Positions 23,573-31,624 of a DNA stretch of 64,000 bases are shown one piece after another. Made by a program: the position numbers and the translations under genes. How positions within the stretch are numbered: the stretch's first letter is position 1; each line of letters begins with the position of its first letter. Source of the DNA: a virus; the IMG/VR virus record IMGVR_UViG_3300042892_005961, positions 1-64,000 of that record. The stretch is one strand, 5' to 3'. A model generated the notes under the pieces. That model made no database searches and had not been told where the DNA came from. It saw only the letters and a list, made by a program, of their open reading frames with translations.

Positions 23573-24034
23573 TTAATTAAACCAACTTGGGATGTCTCTA
23601 TTCTTCCAAGTACAGAACAGTCTTTTCTCCCCCATATAATAATCTCTATATGATTGAATGGTATTCACTCCTTTGTACTCGTCTGGCATGGCCATAGGAG
23701 GTGGTGTAAATTTAACATCAGGGATTTTAGGGTGATTATCACAACACCACAGGATCACATCATAGGACTTATGTGTCTTCCCATATCTATGGGTATATTC
23801 ATAACAAAGGTGGATACCAAGTTCACATAACCATATGTAATTATGGAGATCTTGTCTAACCCATTTTGCTGATGGATGATTAACGTGGGATAATTTATAT
23901 TGTGCCTGACCTCCCGTTGCCCAATGAGATCCACAAAGTAATTGGGCAGTTTCTAATATCATTTTAACAACGTGTTTATCGTTATGATATTGTGCACATT
24001 TTGTTGGGGACTTATCTAAATAAAATATATTCAT
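23573..24034 (-). CDS. Conserved phage protein, HCDKHVVKM-like family
   Basis: A 153-residue protein of a family common in large marine and Bacteroidota phages: MNIFYLDKSPTKCAQYHNDK, HVVKMILETAQLLCGSHW, and a Trp/His-rich body ending CTWKNRDIPSWF. Conserved His, Cys and Trp residues suggest metal or nucleotide binding, but no activity is established to my knowledge. The ATG at 24032-24034, overlapping the upstream stop (TAATG), is preferred to an upstream GTG. Confidence 0.7.
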   Translation of the reverse strand: MNIFYLDKSPTKCAQYHNDKHVVKMILETAQLLCGSHWATGGQAQYKLSHVNHPSAKWVRQDLHNYIWLCELGIHLCYEYTHRYGKTHKSYDVILWCCDNHPKIPDVKFTPPPMAMPDEYKGVNTIQSYRDYYMGEKRLFCTWKNRDIPSWFN

Positions 24035-24420
24035 TATACATTCATTTTCAATACACACTCTAAATGATCGGTATTAACTAAGTAGTCATATTCAATCTCA
24101 GACGTATCTCTACCACAATAACTACAAGTCATTTGTGGTTCAGGTGTTTCTCCTGTGATCTCCCAACATTTTTGTCTAACCTTTGCACCGAGTTCTTGGT
24201 CGTTAGATGTGTTTAGGATGTCTTCGGCCGAAATAGTAATAAGGGTTGTTCTGTTTCTCATAGTCCTACTTACATAATCATCAGATGGTCCATAGGTTCT
24301 GTCGTAACATTGTTTACAACATTGACCAGCTCCTTCAACATAACCATATCTTAAATCGATATGTGTGTTTACATCAATCGTAGTTTGCTTTCCGCAGATA
24401 ATACAAATTTCATTTGGCAT
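24034..24420 (-). CDS. Zinc-ribbon protein
   Basis: A 128-residue protein with two CxxC zinc-binding pairs near the N-terminus (CIICG at 6-10 and CCKQC at 34-38) and one in the C-terminal third (CSYCG). The middle is helical. Probably a small nucleic-acid or protein-binding zinc protein. Its ATG directly follows the T-tract of a hairpin, so its mRNA may begin inside or read through that hairpin. It is translationally coupled to the downstream gene. Confidence 0.6.
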   Translation of the reverse strand: MPNEICIICGKQTTIDVNTHIDLRYGYVEGAGQCCKQCYDRTYGPSDDYVSRTMRNRTTLITISAEDILNTSNDQELGAKVRQKCWEITGETPEPQMTCSYCGRDTSEIEYDYLVNTDHLECVLKMNV

Positions 24421-24458
24421 AAAAAAAAGTTTAGATTATAAATTTAAACTTCTTTTTT
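24421..24458 (-). terminator. Hairpin with T-tract, possible terminator
   Basis: Minus-strand stem AAGTTTA/TAAACTT with an A/T loop followed by eight T that run directly into the ATG at 24420. It lies just after the tail-lysin gene and could end its transcript, but there is then no room for a promoter of the next gene; partial readthrough or mRNA processing is possible. Confidence 0.5.
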
Positions 24459-24474
24459 GATATAACGAAATATT

Positions 24475-25875
24475 TTAAGAATTTGTTCCTAAATTTTTAG
24501 CAATTTTATTTACTTGTCTTGCGATTGATCCAACCACCTTTTCGTAGTTAGGAGCCCCCGCGTATCTTAAATTTTTTTGGTTAACAAAATTGTTAATTAG
24601 GTCTTGTGCGGTTCTACCTTTACCTATATAATCTTTTGCTATAAGATTATAATATGCATCAATACCCGATTGTGTTGAACTATGGTTTATCGTACCTCCA
24701 TCATCTGTGTTTCCAACGTTAAATGGATTTTTTGTTTTTATTGGTAGACTATTTGCATCGGGGTTTCCAATACCTCCTTCAGCTGCCAATTGTCCTAAAG
24801 CCAATTCAGGTGGGATATATTTGTTACGTTTCTCAAATGTTCTTTTAGCACTTGATGCCATCATATCTCCCGTGATATTCAATAAGTTAGGGGTTCTTGA
24901 TTTTATGAATACATCACATATTTCACTATACATCTTATAACCTTCTTCCGTTGTTAAATCTAAATCAGTAAAGACATCGCTTCCTCCTGTTGTAACCTTA
25001 TCTATTAATTGACTTAATTGTTCTTTAGTTACACCCTTTAATTCTAATTTAGATGCCATTGATTGAGCCATCTCAGGTGTAACCGATTCCACTGGACTTT
25101 TATTGGTGTCCGAGTTACTCATAGTGACTGACTCTCCACCACCTATTTCGGTTGATACCCAATTAAATAATTCTTCCATTTTACCCGCATCACCACTAAC
25201 ATCTAAACCTTCACCTACCTTTTTACCATTAACAGTTTGACTAAATGTATTATAATGATGACTATTACCCACATGTACGGGGTTAACTTTAGATGTGTAA
25301 GGATTCTCACCAGCGTGTAAACCTAATTCTAATGCCTTTTCCATTACTTTAACAGCAACTTGAGCATCCGTAAACCCAAAATGGATATGTGTATCGTGAT
25401 TTGACCATTTAATACCGTCTACTTTATTACCAGCATCAATACCCCATGGCATCTTATTCCACACCATTTCATCAATACCTGATATAAAACCTTCACTTAT
25501 AATATTATTATCTGTCTTATATTTTTTAACCGCATCCGCAGTCTCGGGACCAAACAACCCATCAACACCATGTCTTGGTAATTCATACCCTAATAGGACT
25601 AATCCAATTTGAATTGTTTCCACTTCTTTTTGATGTTGCATTGAACCTAACTTCTGTTGGGTAACCGGTTCTTTGATTGATTTAAGATCGGTAAGGAATT
25701 TTCTAACATCATCATCTACAAAATCCGCCTTTGACGGAACGTCTATTGGTTTAATGGCATTCGTGTCTCCTCCTTGAATTAACTTAGTTAGTAAGTCGTC
25801 CTCCAACAATACTTTCTTACCATAAGTGATACTGTGTATTCTTTCCAGTTCTTCTTTTAAGGTTCTTTTCTTCAT
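24475..25875 (-). CDS. Peptidoglycan-active tail protein (PG-binding + glucosaminidase-like)
   Basis: A 466-residue protein. The N-terminal leader (KRTLKEELERIHSI) is followed by a peptidoglycan-binding repeat (VDGLFGPETADAVKKYK, about 115-130), a His-rich middle (DTHIHFGF; VGNSHHY then GEGLDVSG, which resembles the SxHxxGxAxD pattern of M15-type peptidases), and a C-terminal glucosaminidase-like domain (LALGQLAAEGGIGN, NPFNVGNTDDGG, IDAYYNLIAKDYI; about 350-460). It lacks a signal peptide, so it is most likely carried on the virion to open the cell wall at infection. TATTTAT box six bases upstream. Confidence 0.75.
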   Translation of the reverse strand: MKKRTLKEELERIHSITYGKKVLLEDDLLTKLIQGGDTNAIKPIDVPSKADFVDDDVRKFLTDLKSIKEPVTQQKLGSMQHQKEVETIQIGLVLLGYELPRHGVDGLFGPETADAVKKYKTDNNIISEGFISGIDEMVWNKMPWGIDAGNKVDGIKWSNHDTHIHFGFTDAQVAVKVMEKALELGLHAGENPYTSKVNPVHVGNSHHYNTFSQTVNGKKVGEGLDVSGDAGKMEELFNWVSTEIGGGESVTMSNSDTNKSPVESVTPEMAQSMASKLELKGVTKEQLSQLIDKVTTGGSDVFTDLDLTTEEGYKMYSEICDVFIKSRTPNLLNITGDMMASSAKRTFEKRNKYIPPELALGQLAAEGGIGNPDANSLPIKTKNPFNVGNTDDGGTINHSSTQSGIDAYYNLIAKDYIGKGRTAQDLINNFVNQKNLRYAGAPNYEKVVGSIARQVNKIAKNLGTNS

Positions 25876-25881
25876 ACGAAT

Positions 25882-25888
25882 ATAAATA
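25882..25888 (-). promoter_or_regulatory. TATTTAT box (putative phage promoter)
   Basis: Minus-strand GGGATATTTATATTC, six nucleotides before the ATG of the tail-lysin gene. Association with a near-certain virion gene supports a late-promoter reading. Confidence 0.55.
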
Positions 25889-25903
25889 TCCCAAATTGTG
25901 GTT

Positions 25904-26065
25904 TTATCCTAAATAATCCTTGTCCTCGTCGTCAAAATCTCCGAACAAGTCTTCTCCCTTATAATCAGGATGATTCTCTTTCATATGGTCAATACCTCTA
26001 ACCCAAAAGAAAGAAACTATCGCCGCTAAAACAAAACTACATCCAATACCAATTACGTATCCCAT
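25904..26065 (-). CDS. 53-residue membrane protein with acidic tail
   Basis: Short ORF with an N-terminal transmembrane helix (YVIGIGCSFVLAAIVSFFWV) and a strongly acidic C-terminus (GDFDDEDKDYLG). It sits between the tail lysin and the sulfotransferase gene. A TATATTTG sequence at 26097-26104, without a clear -33 box, could be its promoter. Position next to a lytic enzyme makes a lysis-related role possible; no direct evidence. Confidence 0.6.
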   Translation of the reverse strand: MGYVIGIGCSFVLAAIVSFFWVRGIDHMKENHPDYKGEDLFGDFDDEDKDYLG

Positions 26066-26137
26066 AACTTATTTAATTATTTTTTTAAATATATAACAAA
26101 TATATACAAAATTTAGTAATTGTATATGTTTTAATTA

Positions 26138-26860
26138 TTAAAATAAAGTTTTAATTGTTTTTGTTAAATCAAACCTATCATATATTGTGTTGTATTTTTC
26201 AATAAAATTGTCATTCATCTTTAAATTACCGGTAAAATGTTTACTTGAATTTATTTTTTCTAATTTAAAATTAATATTAAGTTTATTAGACACCCATTCT
26301 TCAAGTTCGTATAATTTATCGATATCAAACCAAATAATTTTTTTATGATGTTGGTGCCACGTTGAACATGGTAGAAATAATACTGATAACATATTTGCCA
26401 GTCGGCCTTCATACTCAATAAGTTTATGTTTTATAATAAAGTGGGACACATATTCTTGATGGGTATCACGCAATACATCAGATGGTGTGATATCAAAAAA
26501 TATATCATTTTCATCCATTTTAATTAATTTATTATAATTTTCTACCAAGCCTGTTCTATTTTCCTCATCAATAATATGATACCATAATGATAAAAATCGT
26601 TCGTATCTATTACGTTTAACCGAAATTACTTCATAATTATTTCCGAATTTAGATTCTAAATAATCTAATGGTTCGTGCATATGATAGAATGTATCTGCAA
26701 TTATTTCATTATCAAGTGTTATATCAATATTATTATATTCAATTTGATGTTCATTCATTAAAGTTTTTACATTTAATTTATTTTTAGCACAGGAAATAGC
26801 AAATGATGTGGATGCACATCTGGGTAAACTAATGTATATGAATTTGTTTTCTACTAACAC
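26138..26860 (-). CDS. Sulfotransferase family protein
   Basis: A 240-residue PAPS-dependent sulfotransferase-like protein. SLPRCASTSF (11-20) is the 5'-phosphosulfate loop and EVISVKRNRYERFLSLW (about 77-93) the 3'-phosphate-binding motif; length is right for the carbohydrate sulfotransferase group. It would transfer sulfate to a hydroxyl, probably on a glycan. The only usable start is GTG at 26858-26860. It ends TKTIKTLF, and the next gene upstream also ends in KTLF. Confidence 0.8.
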   Translation of the reverse strand: MLVENKFIYISLPRCASTSFAISCAKNKLNVKTLMNEHQIEYNNIDITLDNEIIADTFYHMHEPLDYLESKFGNNYEVISVKRNRYERFLSLWYHIIDEENRTGLVENYNKLIKMDENDIFFDITPSDVLRDTHQEYVSHFIIKHKLIEYEGRLANMLSVLFLPCSTWHQHHKKIIWFDIDKLYELEEWVSNKLNINFKLEKINSSKHFTGNLKMNDNFIEKYNTIYDRFDLTKTIKTLF

Positions 26861-26875
26861 AATAATAATTTTAAA

Positions 26876-27145
26876 TTAAAATAAAGTTTTGGTAGTCTTT
26901 GTGGGTGGAAAATATAGACTATCCACCGATTCCCATTTTTTTAATGGACAATCATTAAATGTTGCACTAAATATTTTTTTGGAAAGTGGACATCCACATT
27001 CATTGCATTTATAATACGATAAAATAGTTTTAACTTTGGATGGACATGTATTGCATATATCATGTCTTTTTTCAGCCAATTCTAATTGTTTATCAGTTGG
27101 GTTTGCGGATGCAATCCAAGCTTTTGCAATTTTTAAAAAATCCAT
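26876..27145 (-). CDS. Zinc-ribbon phage protein
   Basis: An 89-residue protein with cysteines in the pattern CNTCP ... CNECGCPL ... CPLKKW, a two-metal-site or single zinc-ribbon family that is frequent in large marine phages. It starts with a helix AKAWIASANPTDKQ. It ends in KTLF like its neighbour, with identical nucleotides around the stop. Function not established. Confidence 0.65.
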   Translation of the reverse strand: MDFLKIAKAWIASANPTDKQLELAEKRHDICNTCPSKVKTILSYYKCNECGCPLSKKIFSATFNDCPLKKWESVDSLYFPPTKTTKTLF

Positions 27146-27165
27146 GTAACTTATTTTTTATTTGA

Positions 27166-27243
27166 TTAAGAATTTGCAGTGATAATTAATGCACCAATTT
27201 GTGTCATTGTACTATCTATTGTTTGCTTTTCTATTAATGTCAT
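27166..27243 (-). CDS. Possible 25-residue ORF
   Basis: MTLIEKQTIDSTMTQIGALIITANS, with an AT-rich leader (AATAATATAAAATG) like those of other genes here, fills the gap between two genes on the same strand. The amphipathic composition fits a tiny protein, but size alone gives little support; it could be leader sequence of the zinc-ribbon gene. Confidence 0.35.
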   Translation of the reverse strand: MTLIEKQTIDSTMTQIGALIITANS

Positions 27244-27266
27244 TTTATATTATTTTAAATTTTTTA

Positions 27267-28793
27267 TTAGAACCATCCGTAACATGCAGGACAAAAAGTA
27301 TTTTCTACTCTACATAGTCCATTACCATCGGTATAACAACAGATGTAACCTTTATTACAAGATGCCTGTGCACACGCTGGTCCGCCGGTACAATCTTGTG
27401 CATTGTGTTCAATTGAAACATATGTTTTATTTGCATCAACATCCGATTTAGTTAAGAATAAGTGAGCGTTTTCAACACTAATTTCAAATCCACCAAAAAA
27501 TTGATGAAGTTGTTCTATGTTTGAAATTTCTTTAGTTACGAATGATGGTGTCGTTGGATTTGTTGTATCTAATAATAAAATACTATCTCCAATTATCATT
27601 TTGTATTCACTAGTTACAACATCACCCAATATCAAAAATCTAACTTCGTTGTTTCTAATTGATAGATAAGATGATCCCGTATTATCATACCAATCACTAC
27701 CATCTGCAAATGTTAATTTAATAACATTAGTATAGGTATTTACTCTTTTTAGTGCCGTAATCGCATTTGTGCTATATGTGGTTCCAGTTTGTAATTCGGA
27801 TAACGATATCCTATAATTGGTTGTATCATTTAAATTATCCGCATCGAATGGATTTGGTACATCAATTGTTTTAATAATATCACCAACCACCAATTCAGTT
27901 GCAAGTTTGGTACTACCATCTGCCATTTCCACTAAATCCGTATCTAATAATTTTGGTAACCTCATTTGATAATCACCACTAATGTATTTATTTCTATCTT
28001 GTGTTAATTCAAATGTTGTAACATCAAATATAGAATCTGTTTCTACTGAGTTATCACACACTCTTGTATAACCACCCAATGATATTGACTCTAAATTAGG
28101 AGGGAATAATAAATTTAAACCTCTAAATACTTTTATATGATTTTCAAATAATTGTGTTGCATTAAAATAAAATTCCATTAAAAAATAATCATCCGTAACT
28201 ACATTTGAAATAAGTGTATTAAGCTCTTCTTGTGTTGTTACTTTGTAAAATTTAGGATATACTTCTCTGTCGTATTGTGGTAATCTATCTTTTAATATAA
28301 AATTAGGATGTCCACCATTATCATTGATGGTTGTTATATTATTAACTAAATTATTGTTTTCATCCATATACGCAAATTGAGAACCAAATGACGACTCTTT
28401 AATTAAATTTAAAAAATTAATTTTATCTTTACAATATGTATCGTCCACTAACGCTGTCGTATCGTAAGCACTTCTAATGATTAATGTTTGGTCGGTGTCT
28501 TCAACAGATGGTATAGTTATTGCATTTGATGCGACGATGTGGTCTTCAAATTCAATTCCTAATGTTTGACATGAAGATGATAAATTATTTTTAAAAACCG
28601 TCATTCCACCTATATAAATAACTTTAGTAAACCCGTTTTCAGTTATAAATGAATTAAGTGTTGTTAAATCGATACAATCAATATCATCTTCGATTTTATT
28701 ACGATGCCAACCAACTGCGGTATTGATTTCAATTGGTACTAAATTACCAATTTTATTGTACATAAAGTCCGATCCAATTAAGACTGTTCTCAT
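27267..28793 (-). CDS. ATP-grasp-like protein fused to a Hint-like domain and Cys-rich tail
   Basis: A 508-residue protein. Residues 1-265 have ATP-grasp-like features (VPIEINTAVGWH at 19-30; FILKDRLPQYD and LMEFYF later). Residues about 293-450 resemble a Hint/intein domain: LVEMADGSTKLATELVVGDII at the start and ISVENAHLFLT at the end, but without the usual N-terminal Cys, so splicing is unlikely. The last 40 residues contain nine cysteines (CTGGPACAQASC, ICCYT, CPAC), perhaps disulfide- or metal-bound. A secreted or virion-surface role is plausible. Confidence 0.6.
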   Translation of the reverse strand: MRTVLIGSDFMYNKIGNLVPIEINTAVGWHRNKIEDDIDCIDLTTLNSFITENGFTKVIYIGGMTVFKNNLSSSCQTLGIEFEDHIVASNAITIPSVEDTDQTLIIRSAYDTTALVDDTYCKDKINFLNLIKESSFGSQFAYMDENNNLVNNITTINDNGGHPNFILKDRLPQYDREVYPKFYKVTTQEELNTLISNVVTDDYFLMEFYFNATQLFENHIKVFRGLNLLFPPNLESISLGGYTRVCDNSVETDSIFDVTTFELTQDRNKYISGDYQMRLPKLLDTDLVEMADGSTKLATELVVGDIIKTIDVPNPFDADNLNDTTNYRISLSELQTGTTYSTNAITALKRVNTYTNVIKLTFADGSDWYDNTGSSYLSIRNNEVRFLILGDVVTSEYKMIIGDSILLLDTTNPTTPSFVTKEISNIEQLHQFFGGFEISVENAHLFLTKSDVDANKTYVSIEHNAQDCTGGPACAQASCNKGYICCYTDGNGLCRVENTFCPACYGWF

Positions 28794-28819
28794 AATTTAC
28801 TAATTTTTAAATAAAATAG

Positions 28820-28827
28820 CAAATATA
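28820..28827 (-). promoter_or_regulatory. Possible -7 element (TATATTTG)
   Basis: TATATTTG on the minus strand about 26 nt before the ATG at 28793, without a matching -33 TTTG. A small palindrome GGATTTCTTGAATCC lies at 28846-28860 just upstream. Confidence 0.3.
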
Positions 28828-28962
28828 AAGTGTCTATGCTAGATGGATTTCTTGAATCCTTTGGGTTATTATAGATAAATATACATAAATTGTTTAAATA
28901 ATCAATATCATTAAATTAAATTATCAAAACAATTTGTTATTTATGACTGTAATTGGGTGTTT

Positions 28963-29646
28963 TTACTTGTTAAATTTACAAAAATTACGTTTAAACTCCT
29001 TTTCGTACACTTTTAATTCCTTTGTGTTTAACCCATTATATAGTCCTGTGGACATAAATGCTTGGATTTCATCATCAATAATTTTCTTATCATCAACATA
29101 TCCCATCTTAATAAGTTTCTTTTTTAACTTATTATAATGAGTTAATTTAATGTTACCAATCAGTTCATTTACCTTTTTCTTATAATCTTTGTTGGTAAAA
29201 TATAGTCCGTGAGCAATTTCGTGATTCATAGTTCCTTTATCTTTAGAACTTGCACCAATCAAATACCAATCACATCTTGTTCCGTTATTTTTATTTTGTG
29301 AATCAATTGCACAATAAAAATAAATGTCATTCATTATCACATCATACTCGGTTTCTTTATAAAACGCATCCACCCCTCCGTCCAATATATTTGATGGGAT
29401 ATTATATCCAGCCCAATCATCAGGATATGTAAATGTTCTTTTCTTCCACATATCTTTGTAATGTCTCATATATTCCATCCAAGTAAAACGTTTACCTCTA
29501 AACTTTTTATATGGTGATTCATAATATTCTTGATAACGACAGAATAACATTGCACGATCATAATCATCATCAATTTGGGCACAATATATTTGTGGAACAA
29601 TCTCTTTAACCACACCTTTAACTAAAGGATGTTTAATTTTTTTCAT
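28963..29646 (-). CDS. Putative HExxH zinc metallopeptidase
   Basis: A 227-residue protein with MNHEIAHGLYF (140-150), a zincin active-site helix with His142, Glu143, His146, and a downstream acidic helix DDEIQAFMSTG (about 188-198) that could supply the third ligand. No signal peptide. Members of this loose family occur in large phages as uncharacterised peptidases. It overlaps the SGNH gene upstream by 14 nt. It could process virion proteins; target unknown. Confidence 0.65.
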   Translation of the reverse strand: MKKIKHPLVKGVVKEIVPQIYCAQIDDDYDRAMLFCRYQEYYESPYKKFRGKRFTWMEYMRHYKDMWKKRTFTYPDDWAGYNIPSNILDGGVDAFYKETEYDVIMNDIYFYCAIDSQNKNNGTRCDWYLIGASSKDKGTMNHEIAHGLYFTNKDYKKKVNELIGNIKLTHYNKLKKKLIKMGYVDDKKIIDDEIQAFMSTGLYNGLNTKELKVYEKEFKRNFCKFNK

Positions 29647-30394
29647 ATATTAAATCTATTATTCTTTGAGCAACTATTTTATTACCCTCAATACCTAAAT
29701 GTTCATCTTTAGATAGTCCCTTTGTTTCATGTTTAATTAATATTTCATGTTTATTCATCCAATTACATAATGCGTCTTTATCGAACCAAATAAAATTAAA
29801 ATCGTCATTTGATAAATTATGATTCTTAAGATACATCTGAAAGTCTCCACTATCAATAATCAAATAGTCTAATCCTAATAATTTAATATAGGAAACTAAA
29901 CCAAAAAAAGTGGACATCATTTTATTTTTTTCAAAATCATCTTCAACAAAATTATAAAAATAATTTGTTAAATCTTTATAAATTCTTGGTAAATCTTCTC
30001 TTGGATTACCATTAGCAAAATCCGTAATATCTGTGTATGAATGTATACTTGATATCGTTAAGTTAATGGTTCTTTTTAATTCATTTGAATATAATTCATC
30101 TCTCCAATATGGTGGTATTTCTAATATAAAAAACGTACCTTCTAAATTGTCTTTATTTTCATACAGATATTCATAGGTTGTTCTAACCAGTCTATTAGAA
30201 GACCCTCCTGGTACTGAGTTATTTACTACATCAACACCTAATTCTTTACCAATTACATTAGGGTAAGCATAATCTAAATGATTAACTATTTCAATACCTA
30301 AATTTGCTTTGTATATTTCCTTAACATCCTCCCAATGTAATCCACCTGCATAAGTGAAACTACAACCATTTGCAAAAATTTTATTTATTTTCAT
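29633..30394 (-). CDS. SGNH hydrolase-like protein
   Basis: A 253-residue protein with NGCSFTYAGG (9-18, Ser12 nucleophile), PGGSSNRL (block III) and DEHLGIEGNKIVAQ at the C-terminus (Asp/His). It lacks the canonical GDS and belongs to the GCS-type subgroup, like the proteins at 39324 and 59269. Its last residues and first codons overlap neighbours, forming a four-gene set with the HExxH peptidase. Confidence 0.7.
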   Translation of the reverse strand: MKINKIFANGCSFTYAGGLHWEDVKEIYKANLGIEIVNHLDYAYPNVIGKELGVDVVNNSVPGGSSNRLVRTTYEYLYENKDNLEGTFFILEIPPYWRDELYSNELKRTINLTISSIHSYTDITDFANGNPREDLPRIYKDLTNYFYNFVEDDFEKNKMMSTFFGLVSYIKLLGLDYLIIDSGDFQMYLKNHNLSNDDFNFIWFDKDALCNWMNKHEILIKHETKGLSKDEHLGIEGNKIVAQRIIDLIYEKN

Positions 30395-30488
30395 CTGACA
30401 ATTTATTAATTTGTCTAATCATATTAATAAAAGAAAATACTGACAGTGTTGCAAATCCAAAATATCCTAATATAATTAACATTTGCAT
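30381..30488 (-). CDS. 35-residue single-pass membrane protein
   Basis: Short ORF with one transmembrane helix (LIILGYFGFATLSVFSFI) and a short polar tail NKLSDENK. Its last 14 bases overlap the start of the SGNH gene at 30394, so translation is coupled. No function recognised. Confidence 0.55.
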   Translation of the reverse strand: MQMLIILGYFGFATLSVFSFINMIRQINKLSDENK

Positions 30489-30493
30489 ATTAT

Positions 30494-30691
30494 TTAACTT
30501 TTAATTTTAAAATCTTTGTTATAAATGTTGTTGTCTTTGATGAATTTGACAATATTTCTAATTTCTGTGGATCTAACACCACTATAAGCATCGTCCATTT
30601 CACTTAAATCATCTGCACGTTTAAGTAATTCATCTAATGCTGTTCTTTCTAATACTACAAATTGTTTGTAATCACCTATTATTTGTTCCAT
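30494..30691 (-). CDS. Small hypothetical protein
   Basis: A 65-residue helical protein (MEQIIGDYKQFVVLERTALDELLKRADDLSEMDD...) with a C-terminal basic end. The first strand-helix layout recalls small DNA-mimic or regulatory proteins but nothing specific. An ATTATATTATACC leader precedes the ATG. Confidence 0.6.
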   Translation of the reverse strand: MEQIIGDYKQFVVLERTALDELLKRADDLSEMDDAYSGVRSTEIRNIVKFIKDNNIYNKDFKIKS

Positions 30692-30727
30692 AGGTATAAT
30701 ATAATAAAAATAAATGAGAAATAAAAA

Positions 30728-31057
30728 TTAGAGAGCAAAACTTTCTCCACATCCACAAGTCCGACTTGCTTGGGGGTTAACCCAATTGAATCCTTTTCCG
30801 TTTAATCCATCGGAATAATCTAATTCGGTTCCATATAGATATAGAACTGATTTTTTATCTATAATCACTTTCAAGACCTTTAAATCAACAACTTCATCCA
30901 TATCTGTTATTGTATCATCAAAATCCATGGCGTAAGATAATCCACTACAACCACCTCCCTTAACCCCAACACGAAGAAAGTGGGTATCTGGTGTTATTCC
31001 TTTTTCCGTCATTAATTCAACAACATGATTAAGTGCTTTCTCTGATATTGTAACCAT
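30728..31057 (-). CDS. A-type Fe-S carrier (IscA/ErpA/HesB family)
   Basis: A 109-residue Fe-S scaffold/carrier with the three conserved cysteines: Cys37 in GGGCSGLSY, and Cys101 and Cys103 in CGCGESF near the C-terminus. A-type carriers pass [2Fe-2S] or [4Fe-4S] clusters from IscU to target proteins. The ATG at 31055-31057 is preferred to an upstream TTG. It lies one base after the iscU stop, so scaffold and carrier are made together. Confidence 0.9.
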   Translation of the reverse strand: MVTISEKALNHVVELMTEKGITPDTHFLRVGVKGGGCSGLSYAMDFDDTITDMDEVVDLKVLKVIIDKKSVLYLYGTELDYSDGLNGKGFNWVNPQASRTCGCGESFAL

Positions 31058-31058
31058 C

Positions 31059-31460
31059 TTAATGTTCAAATACTAATACATCCATACCATTCTTAACACG
31101 GTAATCGTTTATTGCAGATTTGATGGCGTCCTCCGCCAAAACTGAACAGTGAATCTTAACTGGTGGTAGGTTTAATTCTTCCACTAAATCCATATTATCA
31201 ATTGTCAATGCCTCATCAACGCTCTTTCCTTTTAACCATTCAGTTGCAACGGATGATGATGCAATTGCTGAACCACATCCAAAGGTTTTAAATTTTGCGT
31301 CGATAATGATGTTATCCACAACTTCAATTTGTAATCTCATCACATCACCACACTCAGGTGCACCAACCAAACCAGTTCCTACGTTTGATTTGGACTTATC
31401 TAATGTTCCCACATTTTGTGGGTTGGAGTAATGATTCAATACTTTATCTGAATATGCCAT
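31059..31460 (-). CDS. iscU: IscU-type Fe-S cluster scaffold
   Basis: A 133-residue IscU with GAPECGD (Cys37, Asp39), FGCGSAIASSS (Cys62) and KIHCSVLAEDAI (His104, Cys105), the full ligand set; length normal. In cells IscU receives sulfur from the desulfurase IscS and builds clusters. No iscS, hscA or hscB lies in the window, so host partners would be used. With IscA and ferredoxin genes it makes a small phage Fe-S module. A TATTTAT box lies 16 nt upstream. Confidence 0.92.
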   Translation of the reverse strand: MAYSDKVLNHYSNPQNVGTLDKSKSNVGTGLVGAPECGDVMRLQIEVVDNIIIDAKFKTFGCGSAIASSSVATEWLKGKSVDEALTIDNMDLVEELNLPPVKIHCSVLAEDAIKSAINDYRVKNGMDVLVFEH

Positions 31461-31476
31461 ATTAGTTGTTTATATG

Positions 31477-31483
31477 ATAAATA
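31477..31483 (-). promoter_or_regulatory. TATTTAT box (putative phage promoter)
   Basis: Minus-strand GATGATATTTATCATATAAAC, 16 nt before the iscU ATG; the flanks (GATGATA/TATCATA) make it nearly palindromic. It overlaps the stop of the upstream 46-residue gene. Confidence 0.45.
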
Positions 31484-31624
31484 TCATCTTTTCTTTTTAA
31501 ATAAATCTGATAGTTTATTACCTGGTTTAGTTATTCTACCGTCGTCATCCATCATAGGTGCGGTGTACATTTCGTATACCATCCAAAGAGTGGTTCCAAC
31601 AATACCAATTATAAAATAGATCAT
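31484..31624 (-). CDS. 46-residue single-pass membrane protein
   Basis: Short ORF with one N-terminal transmembrane helix (MIYFIIGIVGTTLWMVYEMY) and a basic C-terminal tail ending FKKKR, giving a positive-inside, N-out orientation. It overlaps the stop of the upstream 102-residue gene (ATGA). No family recognised. Confidence 0.6.
   Translation of the reverse strand: MIYFIIGIVGTTLWMVYEMYTAPMMDDDGRITKPGNKLSDLFKKKR

Noticed and set aside
27267-28793. Intein in a phage gene
   Set aside because: The Hint-like segment lacks the N-terminal Cys/Ser nucleophile context and the C-terminal HN-plus-nucleophile junction, and no interrupted host protein flanks it.
28794-28962. Extra gene or RNA in the largest intergenic gap (169 nt)
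   Set aside because: No open frame above about 20 codons with a good start, and no stable structure beyond a five-base-pair palindrome and a possible -7 box.
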